Origin: [Streptosporangium] indianense
GTDB lineage: Bacteria; Actinomycetota; Actinomycetes; Streptomycetales; Streptomycetaceae
Length of the DNA: 64,000 nucleotides
Direction of reading: 5' to 3'
Assembly: GCF_021474405.1 (NCBI RefSeq)
Contig: NZ_JAKEIO010000017.1
Span: forward strand, 1 to 64,000
Positions 24,519 through 32,931 of this stretch are shown here, in pieces (positions within the stretch are counted from its first letter, which is position 1; each line of letters begins with the position of its first letter). The translations under genes were made by a program, and so were the position numbers. Under the pieces are notes generated by a model. The model was not told the origin of the DNA. It saw nothing but the letters and a program-made list of their open reading frames with translations, and searched no databases.

Positions 24519-26249
24519 GTGAAATCTCGAGTCGTAGGCGGTGGTCCGGAGATTTCCACCGACACCTTCCTCCCGGCCCGTCCGAGCACCCAGCACCCGT
24601 CCGCGGAGGCAGGGAACGCCCTGGCCCGCCTCTTCGCGGACCACACAAAGCCGTGCACGGACGAATACCGAGCTTCCCAGAACGCCGCTCAGCAACGGCT
24701 GGACACACTCCGGTCCCCTCACTCCAGAACCACGTTGCATGTCGAGGGAGCCCTCAGTCCGGCGCCGCGCGCATTCCTCCCGCCCGACGAGGAGGGCTCC
24801 GCCAGGTTGCAGCGGCTCGACGCCGGCCTGCGCGTGATCGAAGCAGCTTTTCCCCAGGTCAGCACCGATATCGAGCTCTGCCGACTGACCTGCGCGATGC
24901 TGGAAGGGGCATGGAGGAGCCGAGCACTGGCTCCGCCGCGCGAGGAGGAGCGGACTGCCGTGTGCGACTGCTCGCTGTGCCGTCGGCGGCCCACGCCCCC
25001 CGACCGTACGCCGGCTGACTACGGTTGGCGGCAGAGCGCCGGTCGTCCCCTCACCGTCAAGACCTGGCCCTACCAGCGGGAACTCGACAGCGTCCTGACC
25101 GGTGGATGGGTCTTGGCCCGGGTGTTGAACGACTTGGAACAAGACCTCGGCTACCGCCACCGCTTCGAGGACGACATCCTGCTCTTCCACGAGTACAAAC
25201 GCGTGATCGACACCATAGACACCACGCACCTCACCCAGCTCATCGAAGGCCGCCTGGCCGAGAACTTCAGCACCAACACCGCACGGGCCCTGGTCTGCGG
25301 TCTCTACGCAGCCCACAAGCGGTCCGCGGACGAGTACTGGCTCCAGCAGCACCACGCGGGCGGCGTCGTACTCCCCCAGACCAACCCGCTCACCCAGAGC
25401 GCCTACTCCGTCCTGCAGATGATGGACTGCCTGTTCTGGCACGTCTCGCCCGACACAGAGCTCTGGCAGGAGGAACACCTCGCCTCCCTGTTGCTGTGCC
25501 GCGTCGTCGACGACATGGTCGACGTACGAGCCGACGCCCTCACCGGCGAGATCAGCAACTTCTGGCTCGCCGACATGCCCTCCCACACCAAGGTCCTCTA
25601 CGCTGCCGCCGCCATCGCCCTCATCAAGTACGGCTGCATGCCCGAGGCGCATTCCCCGATGTGGAACACCTGGCTGATGCCCAGCACCATCGTCTGGCTG
25701 GGGCTCACCGGCCGCCACGCCCTGTGGTTCGACGGCATCACCCAGGGCCTCCCCCCGGCCGAGGGGTGCCCGTTGTGCGACCTCCAGCCCGACCCGTGCA
25801 CCGGCATCCTCACTCACGGCACCACCCTCACCATCGCCCCGCGGCCCACCGCACCGTCTCTGGGCATCCACGCCGCCGAGCTGTCCGCCCGCTGCCGGGA
25901 GCAGTACCCCGAGACATGGCCCCTCTTCGACGCCGAGCTGCATGCCTTCGAAGCACTGCACGGTCCCTGGCACGGCAGCATCGACAGCAGCTGGGAGGTT
26001 CTGCGCCGCACGTACATCGCCGCCGTGGAGGCGGCCGGCTCCACGGCGTCCACGGCCCGCGCTCGTGAGATCCAACAGGACTCCGGCGCAGTCGGAGCCG
26101 AGTTCTTCCACACCCTGCAAGACCCCGGGACCGGGAGGGAGGACATCGCACTGCTCGCCTATATGTTCGGCTGCGCCCACCCGCATTTCCTCTGGAGCGC
26201 CACGGGATACCGGCCCTCTGACCTATCAGGCGACTGGCTCGACGGATGA
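24519..26249 (+). CDS. Protein of unknown family, 576 aa, with two cysteine clusters and a DDxxD-like motif
   Basis: I do not recognise the family. The protein is soluble, mostly helical and rich in Trp and His. Two Cys clusters are visible: CDCSLC at residues 149-154 and GCPLCDLQPDPC at 416-427. Each could bind a metal, alone or together. The CRVVDDMVD segment at 327-335 resembles the first aspartate-rich motif of squalene/phytoene synthases and other class I terpene synthases. RVLNDLEQD at 201-209 recalls a second such motif, but the order is reversed. The GTG start follows GAAGGGAG. It is convergent with the conservon and ends at a strong shared terminator. Slightly lower GC than its neighbours suggests acquisition. 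A terpenoid-related role is only a guess. Confidence 0.75.
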   Translation: MKSRVVGGGPEISTDTFLPARPSTQHPSAEAGNALARLFADHTKPCTDEYRASQNAAQQRLDTLRSPHSRTTLHVEGALSPAPRAFLPPDEEGSARLQRLDAGLRVIEAAFPQVSTDIELCRLTCAMLEGAWRSRALAPPREEERTAVCDCSLCRRRPTPPDRTPADYGWRQSAGRPLTVKTWPYQRELDSVLTGGWVLARVLNDLEQDLGYRHRFEDDILLFHEYKRVIDTIDTTHLTQLIEGRLAENFSTNTARALVCGLYAAHKRSADEYWLQQHHAGGVVLPQTNPLTQSAYSVLQMMDCLFWHVSPDTELWQEEHLASLLLCRVVDDMVDVRADALTGEISNFWLADMPSHTKVLYAAAAIALIKYGCMPEAHSPMWNTWLMPSTIVWLGLTGRHALWFDGITQGLPPAEGCPLCDLQPDPCTGILTHGTTLTIAPRPTAPSLGIHAAELSARCREQYPETWPLFDAELHAFEALHGPWHGSIDSSWEVLRRTYIAAVEAAGSTASTARAREIQQDSGAVGAEFFHTLQDPGTGREDIALLAYMFGCAHPHFLWSATGYRPSDLSGDWLDG

Positions 26250-26251
26250 CG

Positions 26252-26287
26252 CCGCTGCCCGGCCGGGCAGAGCCGGCCGGGCAGCGG
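26252..26287. terminator. Perfect 15-bp bidirectional terminator
   Basis: CCGCTGCCCGGCCGG (26252-26266) and CCGGCCGGGCAGCGG (26273-26287) form a perfect stem with a 6-nt loop between the stop codons of the convergent 576-aa and conservon P450 genes. Confidence 0.85.
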
Positions 26288-26297
26288 TGTTCCGCGC

Positions 26298-27542
26298 CTA
26301 TACGTCGAACTCGACCGGCAGGCTGTCCAGCAGGGACATCCATGTGGACGCGGTCGAGGTGAGCTCCCCCGACGGCACGGCCAGGCGCAGGCCCGGCAGA
26401 CGGTGCAGCAGGACGTTCACCGCGATCTCGATGACGGCCATCCCGATGTTCTGCCCCGGGCACTCGTGCGGGCCCGCGCCGAACGCCAGGTGCGCCTGGT
26501 TGCCGTGCACCGAGACACCCAGTTCCGGCCGGATCTCGGGGTCGAGGTTGCCCGGGGCGAGACCGATGACGAGCAGGTCGCCCTCCTCGATGCGGTGCCC
26601 GCCCAGTTCCACGTCGCCGGCGGCGAAGCGTCCCGGCAGGACGGCCAGCGGCGGCGAGTTCCACATCGCCTCCTCCACCACCGCCGAGATGTTCAGCTGA
26701 CCGCTGATCAGCCCGGAGAGCCGGGAGGCGTCGGTCAGGATCAGCTCCAGCACCCGGGCCAGCAGGTTGGTCGTCACATGCGCGGCGATCAGCACCGCGC
26801 GCAGGTGGGAGACGACCTCGTCGTGGTCGAGCGCCGCGTGATGCTCCAGCAATCCGGTGGCGAGGTCGGAGCCGGGTTCGGACCGCCTGCGCTCGGCGAG
26901 TTCACCGAGGATCTCTTTGATCACGCCGTCGTGCAGGACTGCGTCCTCGCCGCCCCTCATCACCTGGGCGCAGGACTCGACCAGGCGGCGCCCCTCGGCC
27001 TCGGCGAGCCCCAGAACACGCGCGACCACGATCATCGGCAGGCAGTCGGCGTAGTCCGCCACCAGATCGGCGCGGCCGGAGTCCGCGAACGTGTCGATCT
27101 GCTGGTTGGCGAAGCGCATGGCGTGGCGACGGACACCGCGGCCGGCAGCGGACTGCAGCGCGTCGTTGACGGCGCGGCGCAGTCGGCGGTGAGCCTCGCC
27201 GTCCTGGGACACGCAGTCGGGACGCCAGGCCAGCATCGGAACGAGCGCAGAGTCGTCCGCGACCCGACCCTCCCGCAGGTCACGCCATGTCCGCGCGTCC
27301 CGGTGGAACTGGAGGGGATTCTCGAGCACTCGCCGGCTGTCCCGGTAGCCCAGTACCAGCCAGGCGGGGATGTCGCCCTCCAGCAGCACCGGTGCGACCG
27401 AGCCGTGTTCCTTGCGGAGCCGCTCGTAGATGCCCCCGGGGTCGGTCGCGGCCTCCGGCCCGTACAACCGGGTGAGGTCGCTGCCGTGGTGGGCCACGGG
27501 GCAGCCGCGGCCCTGGAGGGAGTGTTCGGTCTGGTCGTTCAT
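26298..27542 (-). CDS. cvnE: Conservon cytochrome P450 (CvnE, CYP157-like) lacking the ExxR motif
   Basis: A 414-residue P450 at the end of the conservon. The heme loop FGAGPHECPG (Cys361) is intact. The I helix reads AAHVTT rather than AGxET, and the K-helix ExxR is replaced by EAMW (residues 291-294). Loss of ExxR is a documented feature of CYP157 enzymes encoded in conservons, which still bind heme. Its ATG overlaps the GTPase stop by 4 nt, so translation is coupled. The substrate is unknown, and no dedicated ferredoxin is in the operon. Confidence 0.92.
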   Translation of the reverse strand: MNDQTEHSLQGRGCPVAHHGSDLTRLYGPEAATDPGGIYERLRKEHGSVAPVLLEGDIPAWLVLGYRDSRRVLENPLQFHRDARTWRDLREGRVADDSALVPMLAWRPDCVSQDGEAHRRLRRAVNDALQSAAGRGVRRHAMRFANQQIDTFADSGRADLVADYADCLPMIVVARVLGLAEAEGRRLVESCAQVMRGGEDAVLHDGVIKEILGELAERRRSEPGSDLATGLLEHHAALDHDEVVSHLRAVLIAAHVTTNLLARVLELILTDASRLSGLISGQLNISAVVEEAMWNSPPLAVLPGRFAAGDVELGGHRIEEGDLLVIGLAPGNLDPEIRPELGVSVHGNQAHLAFGAGPHECPGQNIGMAVIEIAVNVLLHRLPGLRLAVPSGELTSTASTWMSLLDSLPVEFDV

Positions 27543-28141
27543 CGGGGCTCCAGGGCCACGGCGGAGCGTTCCTTCAGATGGTGGATCAGGGCGACGAGGA
27601 CGTCCCGGCTGGAGGACCGGTCACGGGCGTCGAAGGCCACGACCGGGGTGTTCTCGGGGATGTCCAGGGCATCCCGGATCTCCTCGACCGGGTAGTTCCG
27701 GGAGTCGGGGAAGACGTTCAGCGCGACGACGAAGGGGACTTCCTGGCGCTCCATCTCCTCGATCGCCCGGAAACTGGACTCCAGACGGCGCGTGTCCACC
27801 AGGACGATCGCGCCGAGGGCCCCCTTGAACAGGCCGTTCCACAGGAACCAGAACCGTTCCTGGCCGGGCGTGCCGAACAGGTACAGCACCAGGCTCTCGT
27901 TGATGCCGATCTTGCCGAAGTCCAGGCTGACGGTGGTCTGCGTCTTGTCGGCGACGCCGATGAGGTGGTCGACGTCGGCGCTGGCCTGGGTGAGGGTCTC
28001 CTCGGTGGTGAGCGGCTTGATGTCGCTGACCGACCGGACCATGGTGGTCTTCCCGGTGCCGAAGCCGCCCGCGATCATCACCTTCACCGAGCGGGTGTCC
28101 CCGGCCGAGCCTCCGGGTTGGTCAAAGCCTTTCAAGTCCAC
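27539..28141 (-). CDS. cvnD: Conservon GTPase (CvnD)
   Basis: A 200-residue Ras-like GTP-binding protein of the MglA/CvnD type. The P-loop is GGFGTGKTT near residue 22, and the switch region is FGTPGQERF near 84. The usual NKxD is altered (ALNVFPD). In conservons this GTPase binds the CvnA-D membrane complex, likened to a eukaryotic G-protein system. The start is GTG 28141 with GAGGAGG upstream; it overlaps the DUF742 gene by 20 nt. The frame is open further upstream only because it shadows that gene. Confidence 0.93.
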   Translation of the reverse strand: MDLKGFDQPGGSAGDTRSVKVMIAGGFGTGKTTMVRSVSDIKPLTTEETLTQASADVDHLIGVADKTQTTVSLDFGKIGINESLVLYLFGTPGQERFWFLWNGLFKGALGAIVLVDTRRLESSFRAIEEMERQEVPFVVALNVFPDSRNYPVEEIRDALDIPENTPVVAFDARDRSSSRDVLVALIHHLKERSAVALEPR

Positions 28142-28493
28142 TGAGTACCTCCTCAAGGAGCGCGAGGTCGGGCCCGCGGCCGGCTTCGTGTGCCGGGATG
28201 GGGTTACGGGCTTCGACGCGACCTGCGTCCAGCAGGTCCGACAGCAGCACCGCGAGAATGTTGAAGGGGAGCCCGAGGTGAGCGCCGAGCTCGGCGACCG
28301 ACAGCGGGTCCCGGCAGCGGCGGAGGATCTCCTCGTGCTCGTGCTGCATGCCCGGTAACGGGGCGGCGCGGGCGACGACCAGGGTCGCCACGTCGAGGCT
28401 CGACGCCGAACCGCCCGGTCCGCTGCGCCCTCCGGTGAGGACGTAGTAGCGCTCGAGACCGGACGGGTCCGACGGTCTGCGGGGAGCACTCAT
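28122..28493 (-). CDS. cvnC: Conservon DUF742 protein (CvnC)
   Basis: A 123-residue DUF742 protein. It begins with SGLERYYVLTGGRSGP and has a C-terminal winged-helix-like part (PLSVAELGAHLGLPFNILAVLLSDLLDAG). In conservons CvnC joins CvnA, B and D in a membrane-associated complex. It overlaps cvnB by 4 nt (ATGA) and cvnD by 20 nt, showing tight translational coupling. Confidence 0.93.
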   Translation of the reverse strand: MSAPRRPSDPSGLERYYVLTGGRSGPGGSASSLDVATLVVARAAPLPGMQHEHEEILRRCRDPLSVAELGAHLGLPFNILAVLLSDLLDAGRVEARNPIPAHEAGRGPDLALLEEVLSGLERL

Positions 28494-28900
28494 CCAGAGT
28501 GCTCCTCCAGGCGCGGAGTGGTGCCGAGGAGTTCACCCATCCTGCGGGCCAGGTCCCTCATCTGGTGTCCCAGCAGGCCCTGGTCGAGGCCTTCCCTGGC
28601 GAGGACACCGAGGTACGTCTCCACACCCGCGCGCACGACGAAGAGGTGCCCGCCGTCCACCTCGATCATCGCCAGGCGCAACTGCCCGGCGTACTTGGGG
28701 AACTGCTCGGCGACCGGCTGGGCCAGGGCCTGCAGGCCGGCCACCACGGCCGCGAACCGGTCGACGTCGTCGGGGTCTTCGGCGCCGTAGGAGGTGATGG
28801 CCTTGCCGTCGCTGGAGGCCACGAGGGCGAAACGGATCTCCTGGATGCTCTCGACGAGATCGCGGAGCGCCCAGCTCACGTCTGTTCCTTGCTGCGTCAT
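28490..28900 (-). CDS. cvnB: Conservon roadblock/LC7 protein (CvnB)
   Basis: A 136-residue roadblock/LC7-fold protein, MglB-like, with FALVASSDGKAITSYG near residue 26 and HLFVVRAGVETYLGVLA near 87. Such proteins dimerise and regulate small GTPases, here probably CvnD. It begins 5 nt after cvnA stops and ends overlapping cvnC. Confidence 0.93.
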   Translation of the reverse strand: MTQQGTDVSWALRDLVESIQEIRFALVASSDGKAITSYGAEDPDDVDRFAAVVAGLQALAQPVAEQFPKYAGQLRLAMIEVDGGHLFVVRAGVETYLGVLAREGLDQGLLGHQMRDLARRMGELLGTTPRLEEHSG

Positions 28901-28905
28901 GAGGA

Positions 28906-30684
28906 CTAGTCGCTCTCTTCGGTGCGGTGCTCGGTGTACTCGCGGCCGTCGGGGGTGCCGCCGCCGTCGGCCGGCTCGACGGCCTCCGCCGCGTCGCGTC
29001 CGGCGGTGGCGAAGGCGGCGAGTCCTGAGAAGGACGCGTCCGGCGGGACGGCGGCCACGGTGGTCCGGTCGCTTCGCTCGGCGGGTCTGGGCGTCTCCGT
29101 CTCGTTGCGCTTGCTGCGGCGCCGGGGCAGTCCGCCGGGTGTGGTCTCCCCGGTCTCGGCCTGCGCGGCCCGTTGTGCGGGCACGGTGGCCGTCTCACGG
29201 GCCGGTGCGGCGGTGGCGGCGCGGGCCTGCGGGGCGGACGCGGCCGTCGCTGCCGTCGCGGTCGCGGCGGGCGCGGCCGTGGGCAGCGGGCTGAAGTACT
29301 TGTGCGGGACCACGACCACCACGGAGGTGCCGAGCCACGGGGAGTCCGCGAAGGTGACGCGGATGCCGTAGCGGCGGGCGAGGGCGCCGACGACGCGCAG
29401 ACCGATGTTGGCATCCTCGGTGATGCCGCCGAGGCCCGCGCCGGGCGCGGTGCCCGCGAGGGCGTGCTCGGCCTGGCGCTTCTTCTCCTCGCTCAGGCCC
29501 TTGCCGGAGTCCTGGATCTCGATGCCGACGCCGTTGGGCACCTCCCTGCCGGAGATGAGCACCGGCTCGGTGGGCGGTGAGTAGCGGGCCGCGTTGTCCA
29601 GGAGGTGGGCGAGGATCAGCGTGAGGTGATCGACGAGGCCGCCGTCGACGCCGAGTTCGGGCAGGTGGCGCACCTGGATCCGGTGGAAGTCCTTGATGCG
29701 GCCGATGCCGCCGCGCACCACGCTCAGCAGGCGCTGCGGCTCCTGCCACTGCCGGCCGGGCCGGTCGGAGCCGCCGAGCACGCCGATGCTCGCGGCGAGC
29801 GAGTCGGCGGGGCCGAGTTCCTGGTCGAGCTCCATCAGGCCCCGGGCGACTGCCGGCAGCCGGCCGTGCTCGCCCTGCATCTCGTGCAGCCGGCCGCGGA
29901 GCTTGCTGGTCAGGACGTGGATGCGGTTGCCGATGCTGATCACGGCCTGCTCGGCGGAGGTGGAGCGGTCGAACTCCGTCTCCAGGCCGATCAGGGAGGT
30001 GCGCAGCAGCTTGCGCAGTTCGGCCTGGAGTTCCGAGCTGACCTTGGCGCACTGGTTGACGCTGGGCAGCAGGTCGTCGATGGCGTCACCGGCGCGCAGT
30101 TTCGCCATCGCGTCGGGCAGCTGCTCGTCGGCGAGCCGGGCGACCGCGGCGAGCTGGTGGGAGAGCTGCTCCTGCCAGACCTCCGCCTGGTCGGCGAGCT
30201 GGGCCTCGTAGGACGCGGCCTGCTCGGCCAGCCGTTCCTCGTAGGCCCGGGACCGGTCGGCGAGCTGCGTCTCGTACGTGGCGGTCCGGTCGGCGAGCTG
30301 CGCCTCATAGGTGGCGCTCTGCTCGGCCAGACGCCGCTCGTACGTCGCGTTCTGCTCGTTGAGCTGGGATTCCAGGCCGGCACGTTCGGCGGAGTGCTTG
30401 CGCTCCAGGCCGGCCACGTGCTGCTGCCACTGCTGGTTGTGCTCGGCCTGCGTGGCGCGGAAAGAGGTCTCCGTCCGGTGCAGTTGTGCCCTGGTGCGCA
30501 GCAGCAGCCGTACGCACACGGCACCGGCCGCCGTCGCCGCGATTCCGGCGACGGCCGCGGTTATGCGCTCCGAGCTCATGAACGTGGCGGCGACGGTCCC
30601 GCCTCCCAGGCCCAGCGGCATCAACCACCAGCTGTACCAGGCGACAGGGGCCCGCGCCGCCGGTGGCGGAGTGGCGAGTTCCAT
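28906..30684 (-). CDS. cvnA: Conservon sensor histidine kinase-like protein (CvnA)
   Basis: A 592-residue membrane protein. Two transmembrane helices lie at about 14-35 and 40-62 with almost no extracellular loop. A coiled coil follows at about 70-200, containing five exact 11-residue repeats (Tyr-Glu at 115, 126, 137, 148 and 159). A dimerisation/phospho-acceptor-like region and an HATPase domain follow at about 280-450, with N box HLLDNAARYSPP and G box DSGKGLS. The tail of about 130 residues is Ala/Thr-rich and disordered. It is the first gene of the conservon. I chose ATG 30684 because AAGGA sits 5 nt upstream; ATG 30690 is too close to it. Confidence 0.9.
   Translation of the reverse strand: MELATPPPAARAPVAWYSWWLMPLGLGGGTVAATFMSSERITAAVAGIAATAAGAVCVRLLLRTRAQLHRTETSFRATQAEHNQQWQQHVAGLERKHSAERAGLESQLNEQNATYERRLAEQSATYEAQLADRTATYETQLADRSRAYEERLAEQAASYEAQLADQAEVWQEQLSHQLAAVARLADEQLPDAMAKLRAGDAIDDLLPSVNQCAKVSSELQAELRKLLRTSLIGLETEFDRSTSAEQAVISIGNRIHVLTSKLRGRLHEMQGEHGRLPAVARGLMELDQELGPADSLAASIGVLGGSDRPGRQWQEPQRLLSVVRGGIGRIKDFHRIQVRHLPELGVDGGLVDHLTLILAHLLDNAARYSPPTEPVLISGREVPNGVGIEIQDSGKGLSEEKKRQAEHALAGTAPGAGLGGITEDANIGLRVVGALARRYGIRVTFADSPWLGTSVVVVVPHKYFSPLPTAAPAATATAATAASAPQARAATAAPARETATVPAQRAAQAETGETTPGGLPRRRSKRNETETPRPAERSDRTTVAAVPPDASFSGLAAFATAGRDAAEAVEPADGGGTPDGREYTEHRTEESD
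30181..30345 (-). repeat. Five 33-bp repeats encoding an 11-residue coiled-coil unit in cvnA
   Basis: Residues 114-168 of the kinase are five units of the form xYExxLAxxxA. An 11-residue (hendecad) period gives a nearly straight or right-handed coiled coil, unlike the usual heptad. The DNA copies are similar enough to suggest recent duplication. Confidence 0.75.
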
Positions 30685-30760
30685 CTGCATCCTTCGAAGC
30701 AACACGAACGAACAGGGGGGGTGTGGACCGCACTCATGAGTACGCACCGCGGGTCGACTG

Positions 30761-30816
30761 GACGCGATCGCGTCAACTCGCAGCGCCGATCGGAACCTTA
30801 TCGGGTTCGGACCCGA
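30761..30816. promoter_or_regulatory. Palindromes upstream of the conservon
   Basis: GACGCGATCGCGTC (30761-30774) is a perfect 14-bp palindrome. TCGGGT (30801-30806) and ACCCGA (30811-30816) form a second inverted repeat with centre TCGG. Both lie 77-132 bp upstream of cvnA and probably flank its promoter. The cognate regulator is unknown. Confidence 0.5.
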
Positions 30817-30948
30817 AAGGATCAATCTCACCCGCCCCCGGACGTGAGGGTTCCGTCACTCTCCGGCACAAGGCAACAGGTCGACAAATGGGTTTGCTGT
30901 CAGGGGAATTGGCGAGCCGTCAGAGAAAGTACAGGTGGGCCGCCGAGG

Positions 30949-31893
30949 TCAGCGGGCGGTCTGGAACGTACGCCGGTAGGCCTGCGGGGAGACACCGATC
31001 GCCGCGTTCAGATGCTGGCGCAGGGAAGCACCGGTCGCGAAGCCGACCCGGCCGGCGATCTGGTCCACCGTCAGGTCGCTGGATTCCAGCAGGTGCCGGG
31101 CCCGGACCACGCGCTGCTGGATCAGCCAGCGCCCGGGGCTGAGGCCCACCTCGCCCTGGAACCGGCGGGCGAAGGTGCGCTGGCTCATCCGCGCGTGGCC
31201 GGAGAGGTCGGCCAGGGTGAGCGGCTCGTCGAGGCGCTCCAGGGCCCAGGCCCGGGTGGCCGCGGTGCTCGCGGCGCCCTGCTCGGGGACGGGCTGTTCG
31301 ATGTACTGGGCCTGGCCGCCGTCCCGGAAGGGCGGGACGACGCAGCGGCGGGCGACGCTGTTGGCCAGCCGGCTGCCGTGGTCCTTGCGGACGAGGTGCA
31401 GGCAGATGTCCACGCCGGAGGCGGCACCGGCGGAGGTCAGGAACGGGTGGTCGTCGACGAACAGCACGTCCGGGTCGAGGTCGACGCGCGGGAACATGCG
31501 CCGGAACCGGTCGGCGACCTGCCAGTGGGTGGTCGCCCGGCGCCCGTCGAGGAGACCGGCGGCGGCGAGGACGAAGGCGCCGGTGCAGATGGAGACGATG
31601 CGGGTGCCGGGGCGGATGAGCGCGAGCGCGGTCAGGACGTCGCCGGAGACTTCCTCGGCCAGATGGCCGGGGGCGACGGGCGCGATCACGACGGTGTGCG
31701 CCGTGGCGAGGATCTCGGGGCCGTGCTCGACGGTGACGCCGAAGTCCGCGTTGGTGCGCACCGGACGGCCGTCGACCGAGCAGGTGAGGACCTCGTACCG
31801 GCCGTCTGCCGCGCCCAGGATCCGGCTGGGGATGCCCAGCTCGAAGGGATAGACCCCGTCCAGGGCCAGGACCACCACTCGCTCACGTCGCAT
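30949..31893 (-). CDS. GlxA-type transcriptional regulator (DJ-1/PfpI domain plus AraC helix-turn-helix)
   Basis: A 314-residue regulator. The N-terminal DJ-1/PfpI-like domain spans about 5-170 (RVVVLALDGVYPFELGIPSRI). SICTGAFVLAAAGLLDGRRATTHW carries the Cys elbow of the fold. A C-terminal AraC HTH domain spans about 215-310 (MSQRTFARRFQGEVGLSPGRWL). ATG 31893 was chosen. It is divergent from an oxidoreductase gene, with an inverted repeat between them, and is probably its regulator. Confidence 0.9.
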   Translation of the reverse strand: MRRERVVVLALDGVYPFELGIPSRILGAADGRYEVLTCSVDGRPVRTNADFGVTVEHGPEILATAHTVVIAPVAPGHLAEEVSGDVLTALALIRPGTRIVSICTGAFVLAAAGLLDGRRATTHWQVADRFRRMFPRVDLDPDVLFVDDHPFLTSAGAASGVDICLHLVRKDHGSRLANSVARRCVVPPFRDGGQAQYIEQPVPEQGAASTAATRAWALERLDEPLTLADLSGHARMSQRTFARRFQGEVGLSPGRWLIQQRVVRARHLLESSDLTVDQIAGRVGFATGASLRQHLNAAIGVSPQAYRRTFQTAR

Positions 31894-31913
31894 GGCACGA
31901 TCGTATCGAATGT

Positions 31914-31927
31914 TGGCAATCTTGCCA
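31914..31927. promoter_or_regulatory. Inverted repeat in the GlxA/oxidoreductase gap
   Basis: TGGCAATCTTGCCA has perfect 6-bp arms around TC. It lies 21 bp from the regulator start and 38 bp from the oxidoreductase start, a good position for a shared operator. Confidence 0.7.
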
Positions 31928-31964
31928 TTGGCGCGGGGGGCGCGGACCGGCACGCTGGTTGACC

Positions 31965-32915
31965 ATGAGCACACAGAACACGATGCGCGTCATCACCCAG
32001 GACGTCCTCGGCGGCCCCGAGGTCCTGAAGGAAGCGGAGGTCGAGCGCCCGGTACCGAAGCCCAACGAGGTACTGGTCCGGGTGCGGGCCGCAGGAGTCA
32101 ACCCGACCGACTGGAAGCACCGCGCCACCGGCGGATTCCTGGGCGAGCCGCCCTTCGTCCTGGGCTGGGACGTCTCCGGGGTGGTGGAGGCGGTCGGCAT
32201 CGGCGTCGCGGCCTTCGCGCCCGGTGACGAGGTCTTCGGCATGCTGCCGTACCCCTTCGGGCACGGCTCGCACGCCGAGTACGTCGTCGCCCCGGTCCGC
32301 GCCCTGACCCGCAAGCCGGCCGGCGTCGACCACACCCAGGCGGGCGCGCTCCCGCTGGTCTCGCTCACCGCCTGGCAGGCGCTGACCGAGCACGCGGATC
32401 TCCAGCCGGGGCAGCGGGTGCTGATCCACGCCGCGGCCGGCGGGGTCGGGCACGTGGCGGTGCAGGTCGCGAAGGCGCGCGGCGCCTACGTGATCGGCAC
32501 GGCGACCGCGGGCAAGCACGAGTTCCTGCGCGGCATCGGCGTCGACGAGACGATCGACTACCGGGAGACGGACGTCACCGAGGCCGTGAAGGACGTCGAC
32601 GTCGTCCTGGACACGATCGGCGGCGACAACGCCCTGCGCTCGCTGCGCGTCCTGCGCCCCGGCGGTGTCCTGGTGTCGATCCTCCCCGTCGGCTCGGACG
32701 ACCTCTACCAGGAGGCCGAGCGGCTCGGCGTGCGGGCCCTGCGGATGCTGGTGGACGCCGACCGCGGCGGCATGGAGGCGGTCGCGGGGCTCGTGGAGGC
32801 GGGGAAGCTGCGCGCCACCATCGCCGGGACCTTCCCGCTGGCCGAGGCCGCCGAGGCGCATGCCCTCGGCGACACCGGCCGTACGACGGGGAAGCTGGTC
32901 CTGCTGAACGACTGA
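31965..32915 (+). CDS. NADP-dependent quinone oxidoreductase (zinc-free MDR family)
   Basis: A 316-residue medium-chain reductase/dehydrogenase without zinc ligands. The N-terminal GroES-like part has GVNPTDWKHR and GWDVSGVVEAVG. The Rossmann part has AAAGGVGHVAVQVAKARGA for NADP(H) binding and a C-terminal AEAHALGDTGRTTGKLVL. It resembles crotonyl or quinone oxidoreductases of the QOR subgroup. ATG 31965 is used; an in-frame TTG at 31959 is possible. The divergent GlxA-type regulator probably controls it. Confidence 0.9.
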   Translation: MSTQNTMRVITQDVLGGPEVLKEAEVERPVPKPNEVLVRVRAAGVNPTDWKHRATGGFLGEPPFVLGWDVSGVVEAVGIGVAAFAPGDEVFGMLPYPFGHGSHAEYVVAPVRALTRKPAGVDHTQAGALPLVSLTAWQALTEHADLQPGQRVLIHAAAGGVGHVAVQVAKARGAYVIGTATAGKHEFLRGIGVDETIDYRETDVTEAVKDVDVVLDTIGGDNALRSLRVLRPGGVLVSILPVGSDDLYQEAERLGVRALRMLVDADRGGMEAVAGLVEAGKLRATIAGTFPLAEAAEAHALGDTGRTTGKLVLLND

Positions 32916-32931
32916 GCCGGCGTCGCGGGCG

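Noticed and set aside
24519..26249. Calling the 576-aa protein a terpene cyclase
   Set aside because: The single DDxxD-like segment lies too far from the N-terminus and no NSE triad is found in the expected order, so only a possible resemblance is stated.
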